Source: Piscinibacter aquaticus (GTDB taxonomy: Bacteria > Pseudomonadota > Gammaproteobacteria > Burkholderiales > Burkholderiaceae_C). From it: a stretch of 64,000 nt of DNA. The notes under the pieces were generated by a model. It was not told the origin of the DNA. It was given only the letters and a program-made list of their open reading frames with translations, and ran no database searches. This document shows, piece after piece, positions 13,107 through 21,966 of the stretch. Both the position numbers and the translations under genes were made by a program. The stretch's first letter is position 1, and every line of letters starts with the position of its first letter. The stretch spans positions 806,001 to 870,000 of the forward strand of contig VOPW01000001.1 in the NCBI GenBank assembly GCA_007994965.1. The letters run 5' to 3'.

Positions 13107-13252
13107 GCCGCACTCACTCCAACCGAAAGGAGCCCGCGATTCTAGGGGTGCCGCTCTCGGGGCGCAGGCCCCGGGAAGCCGGCAGGGTTGTCTGCGCAGC
13201 GGGCTCCGAGCGCTCCGCTAGACTCGCGCGCACCCCAGAACCCAGGCGCCCG
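13107..13252. promoter_or_regulatory. Divergent intergenic region between DUF3306 and DUF3305 genes
   Basis: These 146 bp separate two divergent formate dehydrogenase accessory genes and must hold both promoters if each has its own. I see a purine-rich ribosome site (GAAAGGAG on the plus-strand text near 13123) but no convincing -35/-10 pair. Confidence 0.4.
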
Positions 13253-14024
13253 ATGAGCTCGCGAGAACAGATCCAGGTGGCGGCGGTGATCGAACGCGTC
13301 GCCGCGCCGAACGAATGGGAGGCCTGGGGCTTCCGCCTCGTCGAGGTGGTGCCCGACGAAGGCGTCTTCGGCTCGGCGCCGCGCCGGCTGGTCGATGATG
13401 GCAAGCGCTCGCGCTGGCTGTTCCCCGGCTTCGTCGTCGAGCTGTTCCCGACCGAGCAAGGGCTACTACCTGAACCTGACCTCGGGCCACCCGTCGTGGT
13501 TCGTGTCCTGGGTGATCGGTGAAGACGACCCGTCGATGCCCAAGGTGACGGCGGTGTCGGTGTCCTACATCGAGGCCGACCGCCGCATGGCCTCCGAGGA
13601 GCATGTGCAGACGCTGCCGCTGGCGCCCGAGCTGTGCGAATGGCTGCAGGCGTTCACCAACGCGAATTTCCAGCCGGACGTTCGCCGCAAGGTGCGGGCG
13701 GCGTCGTTCCTCAGCCCGCAGGAACGCGAGCGCCAGGCGCGGCTCGCGGCGGAGGCCGCGGCCGGCGGGCCAACCCCGGTGCCACCCCAGGCGCCGGCTG
13801 CCGCGGCCGACGATGCCCAGAAGGCGCGCAATGCCGCGCTGCGCGAGATCTTCCACGGCGATCCGCACTTCCGGCAGTCCGACGGGCTCGACGTGAGCGT
13901 CGCCGAAGTTCACGAGATCGAAGGCACGCCGACCGGCCGGCAGCGCAAGATCCTGAAGGCGCGCGAGCTGGGCCTGATCGACGACGAACTGCTGGATCAG
14001 CCGCCGCCCGCGCCGCGCGACTAG
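13253..14024 (+). CDS. DUF3305 protein with DUF3306-like C-terminal block
   Basis: The N-terminal half (IQVAAVIERVAAPNEWEAWG, WLFPGFVVELFPTE, YYLNLTSGHPSWFVSWV) is the DUF3305 fold that accompanies formate dehydrogenases. The C-terminal part, after a Pro/Ala linker, reads RNAALREIFHGDPHFRQSDG followed by LDVSV. It closely mirrors the DUF3306 core of the divergent neighbour (RNAAMKKLFSDPHYNVMDG then LDIYI). About 256 residues. One break near 13455 (TE..GYYLNL). The TAG stop lies in the CTAG target of the adjacent insertion sequence and survived the insertion. Function unknown; co-occurrence suggests a part in Fdh assembly or maturation. Confidence 0.8.
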
Positions 14025-14025
14025 C
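14020..14025 (+). repeat. Target-site duplication ACTAGC (left copy)
   Basis: ACTAGC directly flanks the left end of the insertion sequence and recurs at 15052-15057. It fits the NCTAGN target preference known for IS481-type elements. Confidence 0.85.
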
Positions 14026-14965
14026 TGTTGAGTTCCAAGAGGTTGCTCACGGCCGGGATGCGGGTCATGGGCGGCTGGCGGTTCAGGGCGGAGTGTGGCC
14101 GATGCCAGTTGTAGCGGTGCAGGAAGGGCTGCAGAGCGGCCTCGCGCTGCGCTGAGCTGACGTAGGGCTGGGCATAGGCCCACTCGCGCAAGCTGGTCTG
14201 GACGAAGCGCTCGGCCTTGCCGTTGGTCTTGGGGGTGTAGGGCCGAGTCTTGATGTGCCGGATGCCGAGTTCGTCGCAGGCAGCCTTGAAGGTGTTCTTG
14301 TAGCCCGTGCCGTTGTCTGTCATCACGCGCTCGATGCGCACGCCCAGGCTGGCGTAGTAGGCCACCGCTTGGCGCAGGAACTGCACGCAGCTATCGGTCG
14401 TCTCGTCGGGCAGCACCTGCGCGAACGACACACGCGAGTGGTCATCGATCGCCGGTGAACCATCTGCCAGCCGATGCCGCGCTTGGTCGTGCGTCTGTCG
14501 CCGGTGATGCGGTGGCCGATGCCATCGATGTGCATGAGCTTCTTGGTATCCAGGTGCAGCAGCTCGCCTGCAGCTGCGCGCTCGTAGCGCACCACGGGCT
14601 GCGGCGGCTCCAGCGACTTCAGTCGGGACAGTCCCAATCGTTTCATGCAACGGCTGACCGTCGCCACACCGCAGCCGGCCTGCTCGGCGATTCGCCATAG
14701 CGGCCAGCGGCGGCGCCGTAGATCCTCCAGCTGCGCTTGCTTTTGGGCCGTCAGCGCTCGTGGGCTGCGCTTCGGACGAGAACTGCGATCGGCCGTGCCT
14801 GCCGCACCTTCCGCCTTGAAGCGGGCCAGCCACTTGAAGCCCGGTGCGCTTGCTCACGCCTGCCGCCTCACTCGCGGCGGACATCGTCCAACCCTCGTTC
14901 AGCACTCTGCTGACCAGCAGGGCTCGACCTTTGGCCGTCAATCTCGCATGCTTGTGGCTGTTCAT
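14021..14965 (-). CDS. IS481-family DDE transposase
   Basis: Begins MNSHKHARLTAKGRALLVSR, with an N-terminal helix-turn-helix (MSAASEAAGVSKRTGFKWL after repair), followed by an rve-type integrase core. The catalytic residues are the Asp in LLHLDTKKL, the Asp in VMTDNGTGYKN and the Glu in KTNGKAERFVQ. About 315 residues. Breaks near 14845 and 14453 (CCTGG to CCGG) match the error pattern elsewhere, so the transposase may be intact in the cell. The last serine and the stop codon use bases of the duplicated CTAG target, so the insertion itself completed the gene. Confidence 0.88.
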   Translation of the reverse strand: MNSHKHARLTAKGRALLVSRVLNEGWTMSAASEAAGVSKRTGLQVAGPLQGGRCGRHGRSQFSSEAQPTSADGPKASAAGGSTAPPLAAMANRRAGRLRCGDGQPLHETIGTVPTEVAGAAAARGALRARSCRRAAAPGYQEAHAHRWHRPPHHRRQTHDQARHRLADGSPAIDDHSRVSFAQVLPDETTDSCVQFLRQAVAYYASLGVRIERVMTDNGTGYKNTFKAACDELGIRHIKTRPYTPKTNGKAERFVQTSLREWAYAQPYVSSAQREAALQPFLHRYNWHRPHSALNRQPPMTRIPAVSNLLELNS

Positions 14966-15051
14966 CCGTTCTCCTGTCCAGGTTGCGGGAGGTCTCGACA
15001 ACCCCAGCTTCCCAAATCAGGAACGGATGAACAACCTATCGGAACATCACA
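14026..15051 (-). mobile_element. IS481-family insertion sequence, 1026 bp
   Basis: Bounded by imperfect terminal inverted repeats of about 24 bp: left 14026-14049 begins TGTTGAGTTCC, and the right end read inward (15051-15028) begins TGTGATGTTCC. Eighteen of 24 positions match, including the block AGGTTG. The ACTAGC duplication flanks it on both sides. One transposase gene on the minus strand fills it. It sits exactly between two converging genes without removing a base of either: without it the two stop codons would be about 3 bp apart. Confidence 0.9.
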
Positions 15052-15057
15052 ACTAGC
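15052..15057 (+). repeat. Target-site duplication ACTAGC (right copy)
   Basis: Identical to 14020-14025 and directly adjacent to the right inverted repeat of the insertion sequence. Confidence 0.85.
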
Positions 15058-15059
15058 GC

Positions 15060-16463
15060 CTAGAGCTTCGCCGTCACCAGCAGCGGCAGCTGCGCGAGGA
15101 ATTGCGCCTCGGCGGCATCACCGTCGAGCCCGCGCAGGTCGAGGCACAGCCGGTTGTCCTCGATGCGGCCGATCACCGGCGTCGGCAAGGCGCGCATCGC
15201 ATCGGCCAGCCGCTCCGGCAGGCGGCCGGCGCGCCCGGCATCGGCCGGTGCGCCGATGGCGAGGCAGGCGCTGGGCAGCCGGTCCACCGGCAAGGAGCCG
15301 CTGCCGATCTGGCTGCGGCATGGCAGCACCTGAACCTGCACGCGATCACCGAGCGCCGCGGCCAGCGCCGGCGCGAGGCGCTCGGCCTGCGAGCGGATGT
15401 CGCTCTCGCTGCGCGTGAGCATGCGCAGCGTGGGCAGGCGCTCGGCCAGCCGGTCGGGATCGCGGTACAGGCGCAGCGTGGCCTCGAGCGCCGCGATCGT
15501 CATCTTGTCCAGGCGCAGCGAACGCTTCAGCGGGTGCTTGCGGATGCGGGCGATCAGCGCCTTGTCGCCGACGATCAGCCCGGCCTGCGGGCCGCCGAGC
15601 AGCTTGTCGCCGCTGAAGGTGACGAGGTTGGCCCCCGCGGCCAGCGATTGCTGCGGCGTGGGTTCGGCCGGCAGGCCCCAGCGCGTCATGTCGATCAGGC
15701 TGCCGCTGCCGAGGTCTTCCACGAACGGCACGCCGCGTGCCCGGCACAGCGCCGCCAGTTCGGCCACCGGCACGCTGGCGGTGAAGCCCTGAATCGCATA
15801 GTTGCTCGCGTGCACCTTCATCACCAGCGCGGTGCGGGGGCCGATCGCCGCTTCGAAGTCGCGCAGGTGGGTGCGGTTGGTGGTGCCCACCTCGACCAGC
15901 AGCGCCGGCGCGCCGCATGATGTCGGGAATACGGAAGGCGCCGCCGATCTCGACCAGCTCGCCGCGCGACACGGGCACCTCGCGGCGATCGGCCAGCGCC
16001 GCCAGCACCAGCAGCACTGCCGCGGCATTGTTGTTGACCGCAGTGGCCGCTTCGGCGCCGGTGAGCTCGCGCAGCAGCGCCTCGATGTGCGCGTCACGGT
16101 CGCCGCGCTTTCCGGCCGCCGGGTCGTATTCGAGATTCGACGGCCCGCGCATCACGGCGAGCACGGCTTCGATGGCCTCAGACGCCATCACGGCGCGGCC
16201 GAGGTTGGTGTGCAGCACGGTGCCCGTCAGGTTGAGCATCGGGCGCAAGGCCGGTTGCGCCGCCGCGGCGGGCGTGCGCTGCATGCGGCCTCGAAGACTG
16301 ACACGTCGAAGGGCGGCTGCGGCGATTGCGAACGCCAGCGTTCGAGTTCGGCACGCGCGGCATCGCGCAGCGGCACGCGGCCATGCTGCAGGGCCAGCGC
16401 CTGCATCAGTTCGCTGTCGAGCAGCTTGTCGAGCGCGGGCGGGCGGTGGGCGGTAGCGGTCAC
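15060..16463 (-). CDS. selA: L-seryl-tRNA(Sec) selenium transferase
   Basis: SelA converts Ser-tRNA-Sec to Sec-tRNA-Sec using selenophosphate and PLP. The PLP-lysine motif [17 protein letters not shown] is intact, as are [14 protein letters not shown] and [11 protein letters not shown]. About 468 residues after repair, matching the usual 460-470. Breaks near 16285 and 15914 (GCGC run, two bases) split the frame. I chose GTG at 16463 because the only upstream ATG in frame lies inside the tRNA gene. The start is only 15 bases beyond the CCA end of selC and has no clear Shine-Dalgarno sequence. Cotranscription as selB-selC-selA is likely. Confidence 0.93.
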
Positions 16464-16478
16464 GTCGTGAGCTCGGGA

Positions 16479-16574
16479 TGGCGGAAGAGGGTGGGAGTCG
16501 AACCCACCTGGGACCGCAGGGCAGCCCCACCCGGTTTTGCAGACCGGACGCCCCACCGGGGACGATCCTCCTCC
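16479..16574 (-). tRNA. selC: Selenocysteine tRNA with GCA (cysteine) anticodon
   Basis: Folds as bacterial tRNA-Sec. The acceptor stem is 8 bp (GGAGGAGG with CCTCTTCC, one G-U), the T stem 5 bp (GTGGG/CCCAC around TTCGACT) and the D stem extended (GTCCCC...GGGGC). The variable arm is long (GGGGCTGC with GCGGTCCC), position 73 is G and CCA is encoded. The anticodon arm is CCGGT-CTGCAAA-ACCGG, so bases 34-36 (16540-16538) are GCA rather than the standard TCA; only position 34 differs from the usual CTTCAAA loop. G73 and the long arm predict charging by SerRS and conversion by SelA, not charging by CysRS. It lies 8 bases after selB and 15 before selA. Confidence 0.93.
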
Positions 16575-16582
16575 TGAGTCGA

Positions 16583-18496
16583 TCAGCCATCGAAGACCAG
16601 GCGCGGATCACGTCGGAAATGCCGACCGATCTCGTCGCGCCGCGTCAGGCCGATCTGATCGAAATACTCTACCAGCGGAACCGACAGGTGCCGACTGATG
16701 CCCGTGCGCTCGCGCAGCTCCTTGACGTTCAGCCGCTTGTTCGGATCGGCCTGCGCGAGATCCCACGCCTGCACTGCGAGCTCGAGCAGATGCGTGGTCT
16801 GGATGAAGTATTCGGCGCCCACCGCATGCAGGTTCCCCATGCGCTGCAGGCGCTCGAAGACGCGCAGCATCTGGTCGCGGCGCAGGCTGCGGTCGCGCAG
16901 CAGCATCTCGCTCAGGCGCGGCGGGTGGATGCCGCCTTCGTCGAGCCAGGGCTTGAGCCGCTCCCAGAGCTGCTTCTCGGCGCCCTGCAGGGCCGCCGAG
17001 TGGCCGGCCAGCGAGGTGCGGGCCGCTGCGCTTGATCTTGCCGGTTCGGACCAGCTCGTTGAGCAGCATCGCGAACAGCGCGCCGGCGGGCTTGTCGCGC
17101 ACCGCGCGCTGCAGCTGTTCCTGCGTCAGGCCCGGGCTGTCGGGCTTGCGCTGGTGGTGGGCCGCGAGCTGCGCGTTCACCGAGGCGTCGTAGCGTTCCA
17201 GCTGCGCGGGCGAGAACAGCAGCTCGCGCGTGCCATCGGCGATGGCGCGGTGCGGCACCTGGGCGAGCACCGCCTGCCACTGCGGCTCCGGCAGGTTCCA
17301 CAGCGTCGCGAAGCGCCGTGCATCGATGCCCGAGGGCGGCGACTGCGCGAGCAGCGCCGCTAGCGATTCGGCCGGCGTTTCGCGTTCGAGCGCGTCGAGC
17401 GCAGCCACGCGCTGCTCTCTCCGCCGCCGCGTCTCGGGGGCGAAGGCATCGATCACCGTGCCGCCGCCCAGCGTGCGCAGCGCCGATTGATCACGCAGGA
17501 TGAAGCGGTCGCCGCGCAGCGCCGATCGGCCGCTCGAGCTGCAACTGCACACGGGCCTGCCGGCCCGGCGCGATGTTCTCGCCCTCGAGCATCACGACGC
17601 GCGCGCCGACGTCTTCGGCGCCCAGGTGAGGTGCACCGGTGTCCAGTGCGCCAGCGGCCGCCTCGCTGGCCAACAACTGCAGGCGCACGTCGATGCGCTG
17701 GGTCGGGGTATGCAGCGGCTCGGCCAGCACCCAGTCGCCGCGGCGCACGTCGTCGCGCTCGACGCCGGCCAGCGCCAGCGCCAGCCGCTGCCCGGCCACG
17801 CCCTCGTTGGCCTGGCGGTTCTGTGCATGAATCCCACGTACACGAACGGGCAGGCCGCGCGGCGACAGCAGCAGCCGATCGCCCACCGCCACGCGGCCGG
17901 CCACCGCGGTGCCGGTGACCACCGTGCCGATGCCGGCCATGGTTGAAGGCGCGGTCGATCGCCAGCCGGAACTGGCCGCCGCTGCGATCGGCCGCCGGCT
18001 CCGCTTGCGCCTGCGTCAGGTGCGCGCGGAGTTCGGCGATGCCCTGGCCGGTGGTGGACGAGACCGGCAGGACCGGAGCCCCCGCCAGCCCGCTGCCGGC
18101 GAGCAGCGCATGCACTTCCGCCTCGGCAGCGGCGAGCCGCTCGGGCGAGACCAGTCGCACTTGGTCAAGGCGACCACGCCACGGCGCAGCCCGAGCAGGT
18201 CGACGATGGCCGTGCTCGCGCGTCTGCGGCATCGGCCCGTCATCGGCGGCCACCACCAGGAGCACGTGGTCGATGCCGGTGGCGCCGGCGAGCATGTTGC
18301 GAACCAGTTTCTCGTGGCCCGGGACGTCGACGAAGCCCAGCACCTGCCCGTCCGGCAGCGGCAGGTAGGCAAAGCCGAGGTCGATGGTGATGCCGCGCGC
18401 CTTCTCTTCCTTGAGCCGGTCGGTGTCGACGCCGGTCAGCGCCTTGACCAGCGAGGTCTTGCCATGGTCGATATGGCCTGCGGTTCCGATGATCAC
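16583..18496 (-). CDS. selB: Selenocysteine-specific elongation factor SelB
   Basis: About 640 residues. GTPase motifs are G1 [13 protein letters not shown]3 DVPGHEK and G4 TKCD, followed by EF-Tu-like beta-barrels ([11 protein letters not shown]) and C-terminal winged-helix domains that bind the SECIS hairpin ([34 protein letters not shown]). SelB brings Sec-tRNA-Sec to the ribosome only where a SECIS is present. The GTG at 18496 is chosen because conserved sequence begins at the next codon and no ATG is near. Breaks at about 18223, 18157 (CCTGG to CTGG), 17939 and 17030. Divergent from the formate dehydrogenase operon. Confidence 0.93.
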
Positions 18497-18596
18497 GGTG
18501 GGTTCGAGCGCGAAGCTGCACGGGAGGCCGTGATTGTCAGCGTAACCGCCGTGTTCGCGCCGCGGCAGGGCCGGGCGACAAGCTGGCGACGGCCGT

Positions 18597-18611
18597 GCGA
18601 CAGACTGTCGC
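18597..18611. promoter_or_regulatory. Perfect 15-bp palindrome between selB and the fdh operon
   Basis: GCGACAG-A-CTGTCGC, 7-bp arms around one base, in the 242-bp divergent region. It lies 101 bases from the selB start and 127 from the first fdh gene. A dimeric regulator site is possible. No T-run follows, so a terminator is unlikely. Candidate only. Confidence 0.35.
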
Positions 18612-18738
18612 GACGCCGCTAGGGGTTTCCCGCTTGAAGCCACTTCTCGCTTGAGGGGAAATCGCAGGGGCAAGATATGCAGGTGCGTGCATGGGTGCGC
18701 GCTTGAGCCGCAAGGCAGATCGCACGGAGGTCTTCCCG

Positions 18739-18945
18739 ATGAAAAAACCGTCCACTCCCGCTCTGAGCCGCCGCACGGTCTTCGCCGGCGCCGGCGCCGT
18801 GGGGGCGCTGGCCGCCGCCGCGGCGGTGGTTCCCGCCGCACGCGAGGCCACGGTGGCTGCGGCCCCGGCCGACAAGCCCGAGCAGGCCGGTGGCTACCGG
18901 CTGAGCGAGCACGTGAAGCAGTACTACGCCTCGGCCCGCCACTGA
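18739..18945 (+). CDS. Formate dehydrogenase region Tat-target small protein
   Basis: 68 residues beginning MKKPSTPALSRRTVFAGAGA, a twin-arginine signal, then an Ala-rich hydrophobic core and the conserved tail YRLSEHVKQYYASAR. Small Tat-leader proteins of this type regularly precede fdhA in proteobacteria; their role is unknown. The start at this ATG puts the SRR motif at the usual place. It lies 55 bases upstream of fdhA on the same strand and is the first gene of the operon. Confidence 0.87.
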   Translation: MKKPSTPALSRRTVFAGAGAVGALAAAAAVVPAAREATVAAAPADKPEQAGGYRLSEHVKQYYASARH

Positions 18946-19000
18946 GCGGCAGCGGGCTCATCCGATCCTTCCATCCATCAGCCGTCCAACAGGAGGCAGC

Positions 19001-21955
19001 ATGCTGTTGACACGCAAGTCGGCGGGTGACGGGACGACGTCGTCGTCCCGGGCATTCGTCGACAACCTGGCGCGGGGCTTGTCCCGCGCCATGCCCACGA
19101 TGGACCGGCGCAAGTTCCTGCGCCGTTCCGGCCTGGGCCTCGGCGCGGGCATCGCCGCGTCGCAGCTCTCGCTGGTGCGCAAGGCGCAGGCCGCGGATCC
19201 CGCAGCGGCCTCGTCGGGCGGCGCCAAGGTCGAGGTGAAGCGCACCGTCTGCACGCACTGCTCGGTGGGCTGCGCGGTCGATGCGGTGGTCGAGAACGGC
19301 GTCTGGGTCCGCCAGGAGCCGGTGTTCGATTCGCCGATCAGCATGGGCGGCCACTGCGCCAAGGGCGGCGCGCTGCGCGAGAACGCGCATGGCGAGTTCC
19401 GCCTGAAGTACCCGATGAAGCTGGTAGACGGCAAGTACCAGCGCATCTCCTGGGACCAGGCCCTCGACGAGATCAGCGCCAAGATGCTGAAGCTGCGCGA
19501 GGAGAGCGGCCCGGACAGCGTCTTCATCGTTGGCTCCTGCAAGAGCAACAACGAACAGGGCTATCTGCTGAGAAAGTGGATGACGCTCTGGGGCAGTAAC
19601 AACTGCGACCACCGGGCACGAATATGCCACTCCACTACTGTCGCCGGTGTGGCGAATACGTGGGGCTACGGTGCAATGACGAATTCGTACAACGACATGC
19701 GCAATGCGAAGTCGGCGATCTACCTCGGCAGCAATGCCGCGGAAGCTCACCCGGTCTCGCTGCTGCACATGCTTCATGCGAAGGAAACCGGCTGCAAGAT
19801 GATCGTCGTGGACCCCCGGTTCACGCGAACGGCGGCCAAGGCAGATCAATACGTCCGCCTGCGTTCGGGAACGGACATCGCGTTCATCTACGGCGTGATG
19901 TACCACGTGTTCAAGAACGGCTGGGAGGACAAGAAGTACCTCGAGGACCGCGTCTACGGCATGGAGAAGGTCCGCGAGACCGTCCTGGCCGAGTGGACTC
20001 CCGACAAGGTCGAGGCCGTCTCCGGCGTCAACGAGGAGACCTGCTTCAAGGTCGCCAAGACGCTGGCCGAGAACCGCCCGGGCACGCTCGTGTGGTGCAT
20101 GGGCGGGCGCAGCACAGCATCGGCAACGCCATCGTGCGTGCGTCGTGCCTGCTGCAGCTGGTGCTGGGCAACGTCGGCGTCAGCGGCGGCGGCACGAACA
20201 TCTTCCGCGGCCACGACAACGTGCAGGGCATCACCGACATCGGTCCGAACCCCGATTCGCTGCCCGGCTACTACGGCATCGCCGAAGGCTCGTTCAAGCA
20301 CTTCGCTTCGGTCTGGGGTGTCGACTTCGAGTGGATCAAGAAGCGCTATGCGCCGGGCATGATGTCAAGCCGGGCATCACGGTCTCGCGCTGGTACGACG
20401 CCGTTCTCGAGAAGAACGAGAACATCGACCAGCCGAGCAACCTGCGCGGCATGTTCTATTGGGGCCATGCGCCCAACTCGCAGTCGCGCGGCCTCGATCT
20501 GAAGCGCGGCATGGACAAGCTCGACCTGCTGGTTGTGGTGGATCCGTTCCCGTCGGCCACCGCCGCGATGGCAGCGATGCCGGGCAAGGCTGAGGACACC
20601 AACCCGAACCGGGCGGTGTACCTGTTGCCGGCCTGCACGCAGTTCGAGACCAGCGGCTCGGTGACGGCTTCCAACCGCTCGATCCAGTGGCGCGAGAAGG
20701 TCATGGAGCCGCTGTACGAATCGCGCAGCGACCACATGATCATGTACCAGCTGGCGCAGAAGCTCGGCTTCGGCACCGAACTGGTCAAGAACTTCAAGAT
20801 GCAGCAGGTCAAGGGCATGGACGAGCCCGTGCCGGAGGACATCCTGCGCGAGATCAACCGCTCGGTCTGGACCATCGGCTACACCGGCCAGAGCCCGGAG
20901 CGCCTGAAGGCCCACATGCGCAACATGCATGTGTTCGACCCGACGACGCTGCGTGCCAAGGGCGGCATCGACAAGGACACCGGCTACAAGCTCGACGGCG
21001 ACTATTTCGGCCTGCCCTGGCCTTGCTACGGCACGGCCGAGATCAAGCACCCGGGCACGCACGTGCTGTACAACAACGCGCAGCACGTGATGGACGGTGG
21101 CGGCAACTTCCGCGCGAACTTCGGCGTGGAACGCGAAGGCCAGTCGCTGCTGGCCGGCGACGGCTCGCACTCCAAGGGCGCCGAGATCACCACCGGCTAC
21201 CCGGAGTTCGACCACGTGCTGCTGAAGAAGCTGGGCTGGTGGGACGACCTCACCGACGCCGAGAAGAAGGCGGCCGAGGGCAAGAACTGGAAGACCGACC
21301 TCTCCGGCGGCATCCAGCGCGTGGCGATGAAGCATGGCTGCCATCCGTTCGGCAATGCGAAGGCGCGCGCGATCGTCTGGAACTTCCCGGATCCGATCCC
21401 GAAGCACCGCGAGCCGATCTACTCGGTGCGCCCGGAGCTGGTCGCCCAGTACCCGACGCACGACGACCGCAAGGCCTTCTGGCGTCTGCCGACGCTGTTC
21501 AAGACCGTTCAGGAAGCCAACAAGGACATCGGCAAGAAGTTCCCGCTGATCCTGACCACCGGCCGACTGGTCGAGTACGAGGGCGGCGGCGACGAAACCC
21601 GTTCCAACCGCTACTGGCCGAGCTGCAGCAGGACATGTTCATCGAACTGAACCCTGCGGCCGCCAACGACCGCGGCATCCGCAACGGCGACAACGTCTGG
21701 GTGACCACGCCCAGCGGCGCGCGGCTGCGGGTGCGGGCGATGGTGACCGATCGGGTCGACCGCGAGACGGCCTTCATGCCGTACCACTTCGCCGGACGCT
21801 GGCAGGGCGAAGACCTGCTCAAGCATTACCCGGCAGGCGCGGCTCCGATCGTTCGCGGCGAAGCGGCGAACACCGCAACGACCTATGGCTATGACTCGGT
21901 GACGATGATGCAGGAAACCAAGACCTCGGTCTGCCAGATCGAGCGCGCGGCGTAA
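19001..21955 (+). CDS. fdhA: Formate dehydrogenase alpha subunit, TGC at the selenocysteine position
   Basis: About 985 residues, a periplasmic FDH-N-type catalytic subunit that oxidises formate at a molybdenum or tungsten bis-MGD centre. A Tat signal (MDRRKFLRRSGLGLGAG) is followed by the 4Fe-4S motif CTHCSVGC...GGHCAKG. The active-site stretch is DHRARICHSTTVAGVAN then GAMTN; its cysteine (residue 209, TGC at 19625-19627) aligns with selenocysteine of E. coli FdnG (ARVUHGPT). Breaks near 20116, 20374 and 21620 (CCTGG to CTGG) disturb the frame. A strong ribosome site AGGAGG lies at 18991. Head of the structural genes fdhA-fdhB-lipoprotein-fdhC. Confidence 0.95.
19625..19665 (+). promoter_or_regulatory. 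SECIS-like hairpin after the TGC active-site codon of fdhA
   Basis: From the TGC at 19625 the RNA can fold with a lower stem CUCCAC (19630-19635) paired to GUGGGG (19660-19665), an internal loop, an upper stem UCGCC (19641-19645) paired to GGCGA (19651-19655), and an apical loop GGUGU. The loop begins 19 bases after the codon and holds the GU that SelB recognises in bacterial SECIS elements. The codons here (CGA, ATA, ACT, ACT, AAT) are rare for this genome, as expected if RNA structure constrains them. Confidence 0.72.
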
Positions 21956-21966
21956 GGGGACACACG

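Noticed and set aside
16479..16574. Ordinary tRNA-Cys(GCA)
   Set aside because: tRNA-Cys has a 7-bp acceptor stem, a short variable loop and U73. This gene has an 8-bp acceptor, a long paired variable arm and G73, and lies between selB and selA.
18640..18680. TTGAGG...AGATAT as a sigma-70 promoter for the fdh operon
   Set aside because: Only a partial match to the -35 and -10 boxes in GC-rich DNA; not strong enough to list as a feature.
19001..21955. fdhA as a plain cysteine-type formate dehydrogenase with no recoding
   Set aside because: Not excluded, but less likely given the matching selC anticodon, adjacent selA/selB and the SECIS-like hairpin with rare codons. Kept as the main alternative in the findings.
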